Source: Anaeromassilibacillus sp. An250
GTDB taxonomy: Bacteria > Bacillota > Clostridia > Oscillospirales > Acutalibacteraceae
Assembly (NCBI RefSeq): GCF_002159845.1
Contig: NZ_NFJK01000003.1
Span: forward strand, 1 to 64,000
Direction of reading: 5' to 3'
Length of the DNA stretch: 64,000 nt
The notes beneath the pieces are model-generated. The model made no database searches. It saw only the letters and a list, made by a program, of their open reading frames with translations, and was not told the origin of the DNA. The position numbers and the translations under genes were made by a program. This document shows, in pieces, positions 25,599 through 32,823 of this stretch (position 1 is the first letter of the stretch; each line of letters begins with the position of its first letter).

Positions 25599-25629
25599 CG
25601 GGCCGGTGGCAAAACCGGGCCGCAATTTT
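25599..25629 (+). terminator. Terminator-like hairpin between ilvN and ilvA
   Basis: GGCCGGT pairs with ACCGGGCC (one bulge) and is followed by GCAATTTT. A separate 8-bp hairpin CCGGGTGC/GCATCCGG lies just before it at about 25559-25582. The element could cut ilvA expression relative to ilvBN; whether it terminates is uncertain. Confidence 0.45.
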
Positions 25630-25651
25630 GACGACTGATGGGGGTAAAAAG

Positions 25652-26863
25652 ATGTTAACACTGGATAAGGTCTATCATGCCGCTTATGTGCTCAAACCGG
25701 TGATCCGCAAAACCGACCTGATCCCGGCGCGGCAGATCAACCCGGAGAGCGAGATCTATCTCAAGACCGAAAATTTGCAGGTGACCGGTTCCTTTAAGGT
25801 GCGCGGCGCCTATTATAAGATTTCGCAGCTGTCCGACGAGGAAAAGGCCCATGGCGTCATCGCCTGTTCCGCAGGAAACCATGCGCAGGGGGTTGCGCTG
25901 GCAGCGGCGCACAGCGGCATCCCGTCCCTGATTTGTATCCCGGACGGCGCGCCGATCTCCAAGGTGGAGGCAACAAAGAGCTACGGCGCCCAGGTGGAGC
26001 TGGTCAAGGGCGTGTATGACGACGCCTATAACCGCGCGGTGGAACTTCAGAAGGAGCGCAACCTGACCTTCATCCATCCCTTTAACGATCCCGATGTCAT
26101 TGCCGGCCAGGGGACCATCGGATTGGAGCTGCTCAAGCAGCTGCCGGATATGGATGCCGTGATTGTACCGGTGGGCGGCGGCGGTTTGATCTCCGGCGTG
26201 GCGTTCGCCATCAAATCCCTGAACCCGAAATGCAAGGTCTATGGCGTTCAGGCGGCGGGCGCGGCCAGCATGAAGGCGTCGTTGGAACAGAACGGCCCGC
26301 ATTCCCTGACGGGGGTTTCCACCTTTGCGGACGGCATCGCCGTGAAATGCCCCGGCGACCTGACGTATGAACTGTGCAGCAAATACGTCGACGATGTTGT
26401 GACCGTCAGCGACGACGAGACAGCGACGGCGATTCTGGCTTTGATTGAGCAGCAAAAACTGATTACCGAGGGTGCGGGCGCAGTGGCGGTCGCGGCGGCG
26501 ATGTTCAACAAGGTGGATGTAAAGGGCAAAAAGGTCGCCTGTATCCTCTCCGGCGGCAATATCGACGTGACCATCCTTTCCAAGGTGATCAACCGTGGCC
26601 TGATGAAGGCAGGACGCTCCACCGAGCTGATTATTGAGATGATCGACAAGCCGGGCCAGCTCAAAGAGGTTTCCGCGCTGATTGCCGATCTCGGCGCGAA
26701 CGTTGTCAGCGTACATCATGACCGAGGCGGGGAGGACACCGACATCAACGGCTGTTACTTGCGCATCGCTATGGAGACGCGCAACTGGGCGCACGTCGAG
26801 CAGATTGAAAAGGCGATCTCCGATGCGGGCTATCACATCGTCCACCGGCAGAACATCGGCTGA
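25652..26863 (+). CDS. ilvA: Threonine ammonia-lyase with ACT domain
   Basis: This PLP enzyme converts threonine to 2-oxobutyrate, the entry to isoleucine. 403 aa: the PLP lysine is K49 in GSFKVRGA, the phosphate-binding loop is PVGGGGLISG, and residues about 325-403 form one ACT domain (STELIIEMIDKPGQLKEVSALI). One ACT domain and this length resemble the shorter TdcB/IlvA form common in Firmicutes. The ATG at 25652 follows ATGGGGGTAAAAAG. The position after ilvBN supports a biosynthetic role. Confidence 0.95.
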   Translation: MLTLDKVYHAAYVLKPVIRKTDLIPARQINPESEIYLKTENLQVTGSFKVRGAYYKISQLSDEEKAHGVIACSAGNHAQGVALAAAHSGIPSLICIPDGAPISKVEATKSYGAQVELVKGVYDDAYNRAVELQKERNLTFIHPFNDPDVIAGQGTIGLELLKQLPDMDAVIVPVGGGGLISGVAFAIKSLNPKCKVYGVQAAGAASMKASLEQNGPHSLTGVSTFADGIAVKCPGDLTYELCSKYVDDVVTVSDDETATAILALIEQQKLITEGAGAVAVAAAMFNKVDVKGKKVACILSGGNIDVTILSKVINRGLMKAGRSTELIIEMIDKPGQLKEVSALIADLGANVVSVHHDRGGEDTDINGCYLRIAMETRNWAHVEQIEKAISDAGYHIVHRQNIG

Positions 26864-26944
26864 GTGAATTTATAAAGATGGTTTGTTTCTCCGTAGATGG
26901 AGAACTCTTATAAGGAATGCGATAAACAGAAAGAAGGTCTTTTT

Positions 26945-27325
26945 ATGATGACAACGATTTCAACCCCCAATGCACCCGCAGCGATCGGTCCCTATTCCCA
27001 GGCCAAGGTGGTCAACGGAATGGTGTTTGCCTCCGGCCAGATTCCGATTGTGCCTGCAACCGGCGAGATCGCCGAGGGCGACATCACCGTACAGGCGGAA
27101 CAGGTGATGAAAAACGTCGGCGAGATCCTCAAAGCAGCCAACTGCGGCTATGAGGACGTCGTCAAGACGACCTGTTTCCTGGCGGAGATGGCAGATTTCG
27201 GCGCATTCAATGCGGTGTATGAGAAATACTTCACCGGGAAGCCCGCGCGTTCCTGCGTGGCGGTCAAGACGCTCCCAAAGAACGTCCTGTGCGAAGTAGA
27301 GGTTATTGCCGTACAGAAAGCTTGA
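26945..27325 (+). CDS. ridA: RidA family enamine/imine deaminase
   Basis: RidA hydrolyses the reactive enamine/imine intermediates released by PLP dehydratases such as IlvA, protecting other PLP enzymes. 126 aa; motifs include APAAIGPYSQAKVVNGMVFASGQIP, and the catalytic Arg lies in KPARSCVAVKTLPKNVLCEVEVIA. AGAAGG lies 7 nt before the ATG at 26945. The position directly after ilvA fits its known role in that pathway. Confidence 0.95.
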   Translation: MMTTISTPNAPAAIGPYSQAKVVNGMVFASGQIPIVPATGEIAEGDITVQAEQVMKNVGEILKAANCGYEDVVKTTCFLAEMADFGAFNAVYEKYFTGKPARSCVAVKTLPKNVLCEVEVIAVQKA

Positions 27326-27352
27326 TGCCATAAAATACGGGACATAAATTTT

Positions 27353-27402
27353 ATCCTGCTAGAATGATTTGAGGGACAAGAATCATTCCAGCAGGATTTT
27401 TT
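27353..27402 (+). terminator. Terminator of the ilv operon
   Basis: A long hairpin, ATCCTGCT-A-GAATGATT against AATCATTC-C-AGCAGGAT, is followed by TTTTTT. Confidence 0.9.
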
Positions 27403-27423
27403 ATGCTTGTAAAATTCGAAAAG

Positions 27424-27448
27424 ATTCTATAAAATGACAATATAGAAT
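27424..27448. promoter_or_regulatory. Inverted repeat upstream of the secreted-protein gene
   Basis: ATTCTAT and ATAGAAT are arranged as perfect 7-bp inverted arms 11 nt apart, in an AT-rich gap. It may be an operator or a weak hairpin; no partner regulator is evident. Confidence 0.3.
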
Positions 27449-27584
27449 GATTTGCGACGATCTACATAGGGTAAAGTGATTTTTAGAAAGCATATATGTC
27501 CAATCAAAGGAAAGGGAAATCCGGATATGTGCATATAGTTGGCCGTTCCTTGTGTTTGGAATGCTGCTTATTAAGGATAGGAAT

Positions 27585-28187
27585 ATGATGACTATTTTTG
27601 GCAAACAATTTTCGCGCGCATGGCGTTCCCGCTGCGTGGTGCTCCTTTGCCTGTTGGCAGTAGCCGGGGACTGGCTTTGGTTTTCACGTCCGGTCACGGC
27701 TTCCCAGCAGCTGCGCGGTTACGCTGTTTCCGGCGTCCAGGTGATCGACGTGGTGATGCCGTCCGGAGGGCCCACCCAGTTACATGGAATCGCCACGGAG
27801 GACAGCGAAGAGATTCAGGAGCTCCTGGGCCTTCTGGACCAATATCCAACCAACCGCAAATGGGACTGGAGCTGGCTACTCGGGGAAGGCTTTGGCGATT
27901 ACAATGGGAAAGACCCATACAGTTCCGTATGGGTGGTTCTGTCCTTTCGGGACGCGGACGGCAAAGCCGGTTCCTTGCAATACATCGTTTCCGAAACGGG
28001 CCGCGTGCAGGTGTTTGAACCCAACCGCTTTGGCGACGTCCCTGCGGGAGTCGGACGGTTCGGGGCGGAGGGCGCAAAGCAATATTTTGCGGCCCTGCAT
28101 CGGTTTTATGAGCAGAAAGTGGACAGCCCGCTATGGGCCCCCTCCACTCCAACGGAGGAAGAGAGAAGCACAGGCGTCGATGCGTGA
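27585..28187 (+). CDS. Putative exported protein of unknown function
   Basis: About 200 aa. The N terminus has basic residues (KQFSRAWRSR), then a hydrophobic segment CVVLLCLLAVAGDWLWF and VTASQQ, a likely signal peptide or anchor. The rest (VQVIDVVMPSGGPTQLHGIATEDSEEIQELLGLLDQY, a Trp-rich KWDWSWLLGEGF, then SSVWVVLSFRDADGKAGSLQYIVSETGRVQVF) looks like a compact alpha/beta domain. I do not recognise the family. The ATG at 27585 follows AAGGATAGGAAT. It is transcribed alone. Confidence 0.65.
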   Translation: MMTIFGKQFSRAWRSRCVVLLCLLAVAGDWLWFSRPVTASQQLRGYAVSGVQVIDVVMPSGGPTQLHGIATEDSEEIQELLGLLDQYPTNRKWDWSWLLGEGFGDYNGKDPYSSVWVVLSFRDADGKAGSLQYIVSETGRVQVFEPNRFGDVPAGVGRFGAEGAKQYFAALHRFYEQKVDSPLWAPSTPTEEERSTGVDA

Positions 28188-28208
28188 CACGATATGTCTC
28201 AACGATCA

Positions 28209-28259
28209 ACGGCCTCCCATTCCCTATATCGGAAATGGGAGGCCGTCCGTTTATTTTTT
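28209..28259. terminator. Shared convergent terminator
   Basis: A 13-bp stem ACGGCCTCCCATT/AATGGGAGGCCGT is followed by GTCCGTTTATTTTTT on the plus strand. It overlaps the last codons of the converging minus-strand methyltransferase. Confidence 0.85.
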
Positions 28260-28982
28260 CCTCGCGGATACGATCAGCATCATCGGCCGGCGGAGCTCGT
28301 CCTTCATTCCGGCGATCGAAAGCATGTGGGCGGGCGGCTGCGGTTCTACGACGTGCAGAAGCTCAAAACCGTTTTCCAGCAGCCCGTTGAGATAGGTGGT
28401 CAGCGTCTTATGGTATTTGGTGACGGGTTCCCCCAGGAAGATTGCCTGCCGTTCCCCCTCATAGAAATAGTTGTCCACAGGGAAGTGCAAAATCTTGCCG
28501 CCGGCATCATAGTACCAATCCTGGGAACCATATGCGGTGAAAATGGGATGTTCCACGGAGAAGACAAAGGAGCCGCCCTTTGTGAGACAGGCGTGCACCT
28601 TTTGTGCGACGGCTTCAAAGGATGCAACGTAGTGAAGCGCCAGGGAGCTCAAAACGACTTCAAAGCTTTCCGCAGGAAATTCGGCGCCTTCGATGGAATT
28701 GTGCAGATAGGTGACCTCCGGATAGTGGGTCTTTTCCCGCGCGACCGCCAGCATTTTTTCGGAGAGGTCGACGCCGGTCACCGATGCGGCGCCGTGCTCC
28801 ATCGCATAGATGCAGTGCCAGCCGTAGCCGCAGCCGAGGTCCAGGACACGTTTTCCAGTGAAATCTGGCAAGAGACTTTGCAGGGTTTCCCATTCCCCCG
28901 CGCCTTCCAATCCTTGCTGGGAACGGCTCATCTGGCTGTATTTTTCGAAAAAGATCGGGTCGTCGTATTTGTTCTGTTTCAT
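28251..28982 (-). CDS. Class I SAM-dependent methyltransferase
   Basis: 243 aa. Motif I is KRVLDLGCGYGWHC; the acidic motif is GVDLSEKMLAVAREKTHYP, then EVVLSSLALHYVASFEAVAQKVHACLTKGGSFVFSVEHPIF, the standard Methyltransf_11/UbiE-like layout. The small-molecule target is unknown. The start follows AGGAGAAACCT. It is transcribed alone, convergent with the exported-protein gene and divergent from the DHFR-like gene. Confidence 0.88.
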   Translation of the reverse strand: MKQNKYDDPIFFEKYSQMSRSQQGLEGAGEWETLQSLLPDFTGKRVLDLGCGYGWHCIYAMEHGAASVTGVDLSEKMLAVAREKTHYPEVTYLHNSIEGAEFPAESFEVVLSSLALHYVASFEAVAQKVHACLTKGGSFVFSVEHPIFTAYGSQDWYYDAGGKILHFPVDNYFYEGERQAIFLGEPVTKYHKTLTTYLNGLLENGFELLHVVEPQPPAHMLSIAGMKDELRRPMMLIVSARKK

Positions 28983-29111
28983 AGGTTTCTCCTGTTAAAA
29001 GAAATGGAAAAGTGGTAAACTTTATTGTATCATGTTTCCGATGTAAAGTCATCTAAGGGAAAGAGCAGATATAGAAAAGCAATTTAAGACAAATCTGCGA
29101 GGAGGGAGTAT

Positions 29112-29663
29112 ATGCGGCGTGTGATTTTATATATTGCAGCCAGTTTGGACGGTTATATTGCCGGTGAAAACGGCGGGATCGATTGGCTGGACAGTGAGGC
29201 GGTTCCGGATGGCACGGAGAGTGGATACGAGACCTTTCTTCGGGAGATCGACACCATCGTGATGGGGTATCATACCTACCGGCAGGTGACGGAGGAACTC
29301 TCTCCGGGGAAATGGGTGTATTCCGGAAAAAGGACCTATGTATTGACGCATCGGGGCATCGCCAACCTTCCGGAGATTCAATTCGTCTGCCAACCGGCGG
29401 AGCGGCTGATCGAAACGCTCCAGCAAGAGGATGGGAAAGGGATTTGGATCTGTGGGGGAGCCAAGATCATCCATCCGCTTCTGCAACAGAATTTGATCGA
29501 CGAATTTCGTATCACAATCATCCCGATCCTTTTGGGCCGGGGAATCCCCCTCTTTGGAGCGCTGGATTGCCGGATTCCTTTGCAGTTGATCTCTACCCAA
29601 AAGAACGGCAACTTGTTGGAGCTGACCTATCGCCGGCGCGCCCAGGAGAAAGAGGGAAAATGA
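29112..29663 (+). CDS. Dihydrofolate reductase family protein (RibD C-terminal type)
   Basis: 183 aa. RRVILYIAASLDGYIAGENGGIDWLD, IDTIVMGYHTYRQV and GKGIWICGGAKIIHPLLQQNLIDEFRITIIPILLGRGIPLF match the YyaP/YwjB-like family of NADPH-binding RibD_C proteins. These are usually not true FolA enzymes; the substrate is unknown. It runs 1 nt into the next gene's start region, with a GAGGAGGGAG site upstream. Confidence 0.9.
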   Translation: MRRVILYIAASLDGYIAGENGGIDWLDSEAVPDGTESGYETFLREIDTIVMGYHTYRQVTEELSPGKWVYSGKRTYVLTHRGIANLPEIQFVCQPAERLIETLQQEDGKGIWICGGAKIIHPLLQQNLIDEFRITIIPILLGRGIPLFGALDCRIPLQLISTQKNGNLLELTYRRRAQEKEGK

Positions 29664-29664
29664 T

Positions 29665-30189
29665 ATGAAACAGATTGTATTGATTGCGGGGAGCTCCCAC
29701 ACCGGGAAGACGGCTTTGGCGCAGGAGTTATTGGAGCGGTACGGTTATCCGTATCTCTCCATCGATCATTTGAAAATGGGGTTGATCCGAAGCGGCCACT
29801 GTCCCCTCACTCCGGAGAGCAACGACGCGGATCTGACCGCCTATCTGTGGCCAATTGTCCGGGAGATCATCAAAACAGCCATTGAAAATCACCAGAGATT
29901 GGTTGTGGAAGGCTGTTATATCCCCTTCGATTACCGCTCCTCTTTTGAAAGCCGGTACTTGGAGCAGATTCAATTTGTCTGCCTGTGTTTCAGCCAAGCG
30001 TATCTTGCGGAACATTTCGACGTGATTCAGCGCTACGCCAATGTGATCGAACAGCGCTTGGATGACAGCGGTTGTACTAAAGAGCAGTTGCAGCGGGAAA
30101 ATGAGGAGAATCTCCGGTTGTGTCAACAATATAGCTGCCCATACATCTTATTGGAATACCCGTATCACATCGATCTGGATTCCTTATAA
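29665..30189 (+). CDS. P-loop kinase-like protein
   Basis: 174 aa. Walker A is GSSHTGKTAL near residues 9-18, followed by YPYLSIDHLKMGLIRSG, LVVEGCYIPFDY and a Walker-B-like FVCLCFS. This resembles small adenylate-kinase or 2-phosphoglycerate-kinase-type proteins of the AAA_33 group. The start lies next to the stop of the DHFR-like gene, so the two are translationally coupled. The substrate is unknown. Confidence 0.78.
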   Translation: MKQIVLIAGSSHTGKTALAQELLERYGYPYLSIDHLKMGLIRSGHCPLTPESNDADLTAYLWPIVREIIKTAIENHQRLVVEGCYIPFDYRSSFESRYLEQIQFVCLCFSQAYLAEHFDVIQRYANVIEQRLDDSGCTKEQLQRENEENLRLCQQYSCPYILLEYPYHIDLDSL

Positions 30190-30261
30190 AAAAGGATCTC
30201 CGACTGGTGGTTTCAGCAGGAGATCCTTTCCATTGCGAACTTGGATGGGATAAATGAACAA

Positions 30262-30543
30262 TCAAGCATTCCAATAAAAACTTAGAACAATCAGGCAACT
30301 GAGTGCAAGAAAAACCACGATTGGTGCGATGCGATAAACGTATTTTTTCGGCGTGGATGCTGTCTTGCTTTTCCTATAGCAGGCGCGGGCCAAAGGCAGG
30401 CAAGCCACCAAGCACATAAGGACCCACCAGGAGGCCAAAAGCCCAGTGGATGCACCTGCAATCTGCAAAAGCCTTTCCCCGATATAAAGGACGGCTATGC
30501 TGGCGAAGGCGTAGATATCTTTTTGAAAGGATTGTTTATCCAT
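30262..30543 (-). CDS. Small membrane protein, unknown function
   Basis: About 93 aa with three hydrophobic stretches (FASIAVLYIGERLLQIAG, ASWWVLMCLVACLPLA and IAPIVVFLALSCLIVLSFYW) and a basic loop CYRKSKTASTPKKYVYR. I recognise no family. The ribosome site is weak. The ATG at 30543 is preferred to a TTG two codons earlier. Confidence 0.6.
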   Translation of the reverse strand: MDKQSFQKDIYAFASIAVLYIGERLLQIAGASTGLLASWWVLMCLVACLPLARACYRKSKTASTPKKYVYRIAPIVVFLALSCLIVLSFYWNA

Positions 30544-30879
30544 TTCCAAAATCCCATTCGTATAAATTCAAAGAAGCACCTAAAATTTTAACTTCGACTA
30601 ATAAAATTATATCTTGGAATTGCCTGTAAAGCAAGTGTGATTTGAAATTTTATACAGTTATAATGGAAAAAGCAAAAATGCTCCTCGCCACATCGCTGGC
30701 GAGGAGCATTTTTGCTACAGTATCAAAGAAAACTCGGAATCGATTTAAAGAAATTTTTTATCTTGAGGAAATCTTACCTATATGATAAAATATTTTTAAA
30801 GCAAATAGGTAATAATCATATTTATCCTATAAACATGAAGGACTCATAGGTAAATGTTACTGAAAAGAGGAAGAAAATC
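30544..30879. other. AT-rich gap before the NERD gene
   Basis: The gap holds the strong hairpin at 30671-30716 and, nearer the gene, ACCTAT near 30776 inverted against ATAGGT near 30806, with another ATAGGT near 30847. The AT-rich tract around 30780-30800 may carry the NERD-gene promoter. No ORF is seen. Confidence 0.4.
30671..30716. terminator. Strong bidirectional hairpin terminator
   Basis: A perfect 20-bp stem AGCAAAAATGCTCCTCGCCA with its complement and a 6-nt loop CATCGC. The A/T-rich base of the stem gives a T-run on both strands. No gene ends directly next to it on the plus strand. Confidence 0.75.
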
Positions 30880-31743
30880 GTGGGGTTGCTATTGTTGATA
30901 TTCGTGGTAATTGGCATTTTTCTTTTGATATCGAAGATTCTCTATGAAAAATCGGATTATTACAAGCAAACCCATAACAGTTTCCTTGCTGTACAATTTG
31001 ATAAAGGTATAAAGGGAGAATTTTTGATATGGAAATATCTTCAGAAATTGTCTGGATACAAAAAATATTTGTTTAACTGTTATCTTCCCAAAGATAACGG
31101 GGAAACTACAGAACTTGATGTCATTCTCCTTCATGAATCAGGGATTTATGTGTTTGAATCGAAAAATTTTAGCGGATGGATTTTTGGAACAGAAACACAG
31201 CAATATTGGACACAGACTTTACCGAGAGGACGGGGCAAGTCACAGAAAGAGCGTTTTTTTAATCCAATTATTCAGAATAAAGTTCATTTAAAATGGTTAA
31301 GTAAATATTTGAACAAAGAGTGCAATCAGTTTTACTCCTATATCGTTTTTAGCAATCGATGTACGCTGAAAGATATTACACTAACGAGTGGACAACACCA
31401 TGTAATCAATAGATATAATGTTTTGCAATCGGTAAGAGAAAATATCCAAGAAGCCGGACAGAAATTGACATCTGAAGAAATTGATCAAATTTATACGAAT
31501 CTTCAACCTCTTACACAAATAAGTGAAGCTCAAAAATTGGCCCACATTGAAAATGTTCAAAAGAAGAAGGAATCAAAAAATACTTGCAATCGGGAGCCGC
31601 AGGGCGAAGAAATCTTTTGCCCACGTTGTGGAGGAAAACTTGTTTTGAGGACTGCAACTAAGGGAGCGAATGCAGGTGGAAAATTCTGGGGGTGTTCAAA
31701 CTACCCAAAATGTAAATACATAAAAAATATTGAATCTCTTTAA
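30880..31743 (+). CDS. NERD domain protein with C-terminal topoisomerase-type zinc finger
   Basis: 287 aa. An N-terminal membrane anchor (LLLLIFVVIGIFLLISKIL) is followed by a NERD (nuclease-related) domain, with FDKGIKGEFLIWKYL, the acidic/ELD motif TTELDVILLHESGIYVFESKNFSGWIFG (Glu-Asp...Glu-Ser-Lys pattern of the nuclease fold), and a C-terminal C4 finger CPRCGGKLVLR-x-GGKFWGCSNYPKCKYI as in topoisomerase I. The gene is much more AT-rich than its neighbours, suggesting transfer. The start is GTG after AAGAGGAAG. NERD proteins occur in plasmids and defence-like settings, but the function is unproven. Confidence 0.88.
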   Translation: MGLLLLIFVVIGIFLLISKILYEKSDYYKQTHNSFLAVQFDKGIKGEFLIWKYLQKLSGYKKYLFNCYLPKDNGETTELDVILLHESGIYVFESKNFSGWIFGTETQQYWTQTLPRGRGKSQKERFFNPIIQNKVHLKWLSKYLNKECNQFYSYIVFSNRCTLKDITLTSGQHHVINRYNVLQSVRENIQEAGQKLTSEEIDQIYTNLQPLTQISEAQKLAHIENVQKKKESKNTCNREPQGEEIFCPRCGGKLVLRTATKGANAGGKFWGCSNYPKCKYIKNIESL

Positions 31744-31752
31744 AAGATTCCC

Positions 31753-31795
31753 AAAAGGAGTATCATTTGAAATTTACGAAATGATACTCCTTTTT
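31753..31795 (+). terminator. Terminator of the NERD gene
   Basis: A 14-16-bp stem AAAAGGAGTATCATTT against AAATGATACTCCTTTT is followed by TTTTTG. Confidence 0.88.
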
Positions 31796-31840
31796 GCATT
31801 CAAAAAAACAAAACTGTGATAAGTAGAGACTTCTATATCT

Positions 31841-31868
31841 AAAAACCCTCCCCAACGAAAGGGGAGGG
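31841..31868 (-). terminator. Terminator of the CmpB-like gene
   Basis: On the minus strand, CCCTCCCC/GGGGAGGG with loop TTTCGTT is followed by TTTTT. It lies 73 nt beyond the stop of the minus-strand gene. Confidence 0.75.
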
Positions 31869-31941
31869 GCATCACGTTACTTGTCTTTTTGATCAATTGG
31901 TTATGCTCTTACCGCTATTGTGCGAAAAATCCCGCTTTGTT

Positions 31942-32763
31942 TTACTGCTTTTTGGCCTTGCGTCCGTTCCGCCTTTTCTCCAAAGCTTCGCGCAAACGCG
32001 CCAAGGACTCGTTGGCGCGGAGGGATTTCATGGTGGGGAACGCCTTCATCAGACGGCGGTGCAGAAGCTTGCTGTTCCGTTCTAAAGCGGCTTGTTTCTG
32101 GCGCAGCTTTTCCAGATATTCCGCATAGGGCTTTCCATCCGCCTCCAAGCGGCTCTCAATGGCCTGTTCCACGCTGCGTTTCTTTTCTTCGAGAACGGCG
32201 TGGCTCTTTTCCCGGATCTCGTCGAGCACCTTCTGAAGTTCTGCCACTTTTTTGTTGAGATCCAAAATGGTGCGTATCGTCACAACGGTGTCCCCAACAA
32301 AATAGACCGCCAGGCCCGCTGCGAGGAACGGTGCCAGAAAGGAGGGGATCATCTGGATCAGACGCATGACGAATGGATGCACCAGCCGCATCACGACCAC
32401 ACCCATCACGCCGAAGATCAGTGCGTTGCCCAGACAGACGCGGCCCTGTATGTTAAAACGGCGGTGGGAATAATCCCACCATTTGGCATGGAAAAGTTTT
32501 TCCATTGCAAAGCCGGTGAGGTATTCCAAAAGGCTGGTGAGAAGCAGAGAAGCGAAGAAAAGGATCACCAGGTTGTGGGAGAAAGGCGACAGAAGTTTGA
32601 CAATCAACAGCGCACCCACCCCATAGATCGGGCAGAAAGGCCCGTTTAGGAAACCGCGGTTGATCAATTTTTTTGCTAAGATCGAGCAATACGTGCTTTC
32701 ACAAACCCACCCCAGCAGACTATAGATGGTGAATAATAGAATCCATTCCGCCCAATATGGCAC
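31942..32763 (-). CDS. Putative ABC transporter permease, CmpB family
   Basis: 273 aa. Five membrane helices in the first 170 residues include LFTIYSLLGWVCESTYCSI, RGFLNGPFCPIYGVGALLIV and LEYLTGFAMEKLFHAKWWDYS, hallmarks of the PF06541 (ABC_trans_CmpB) family. The C-terminal 100 residues are a basic coiled coil (VAELQKVLDEIREKSHAVLEEKK and onward). Despite the family name the transport role is unproven. The start is GTG after GAAGGGGGAATTTT. It has its own promoter at the 3' end of spoVB. Confidence 0.85.
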   Translation of the reverse strand: MPYWAEWILLFTIYSLLGWVCESTYCSILAKKLINRGFLNGPFCPIYGVGALLIVKLLSPFSHNLVILFFASLLLTSLLEYLTGFAMEKLFHAKWWDYSHRRFNIQGRVCLGNALIFGVMGVVVMRLVHPFVMRLIQMIPSFLAPFLAAGLAVYFVGDTVVTIRTILDLNKKVAELQKVLDEIREKSHAVLEEKKRSVEQAIESRLEADGKPYAEYLEKLRQKQAALERNSKLLHRRLMKAFPTMKSLRANESLARLREALEKRRNGRKAKKQ

Positions 32764-32793
32764 AAAATTCCCCCTTCATTTTTTATGCTTTCT

Positions 32794-32823
32794 ATCATAC
32801 GCTTATCCGTCGAATTTTGTCAA
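32794..32823 (-). promoter_or_regulatory. Promoter of the CmpB-like gene overlapping the spoVB stop
   Basis: On the minus strand TTGACA (32818-32823) and TATGAT (32794-32799) are 18 nt apart. The TGA inside TTGACA is the stop codon of spoVB. Confidence 0.82.

Noticed and set aside
27326-27560. Extra small gene after ridA
   Set aside because: Only a 98-aa AT-rich minus frame without a ribosome site that crosses the terminator.
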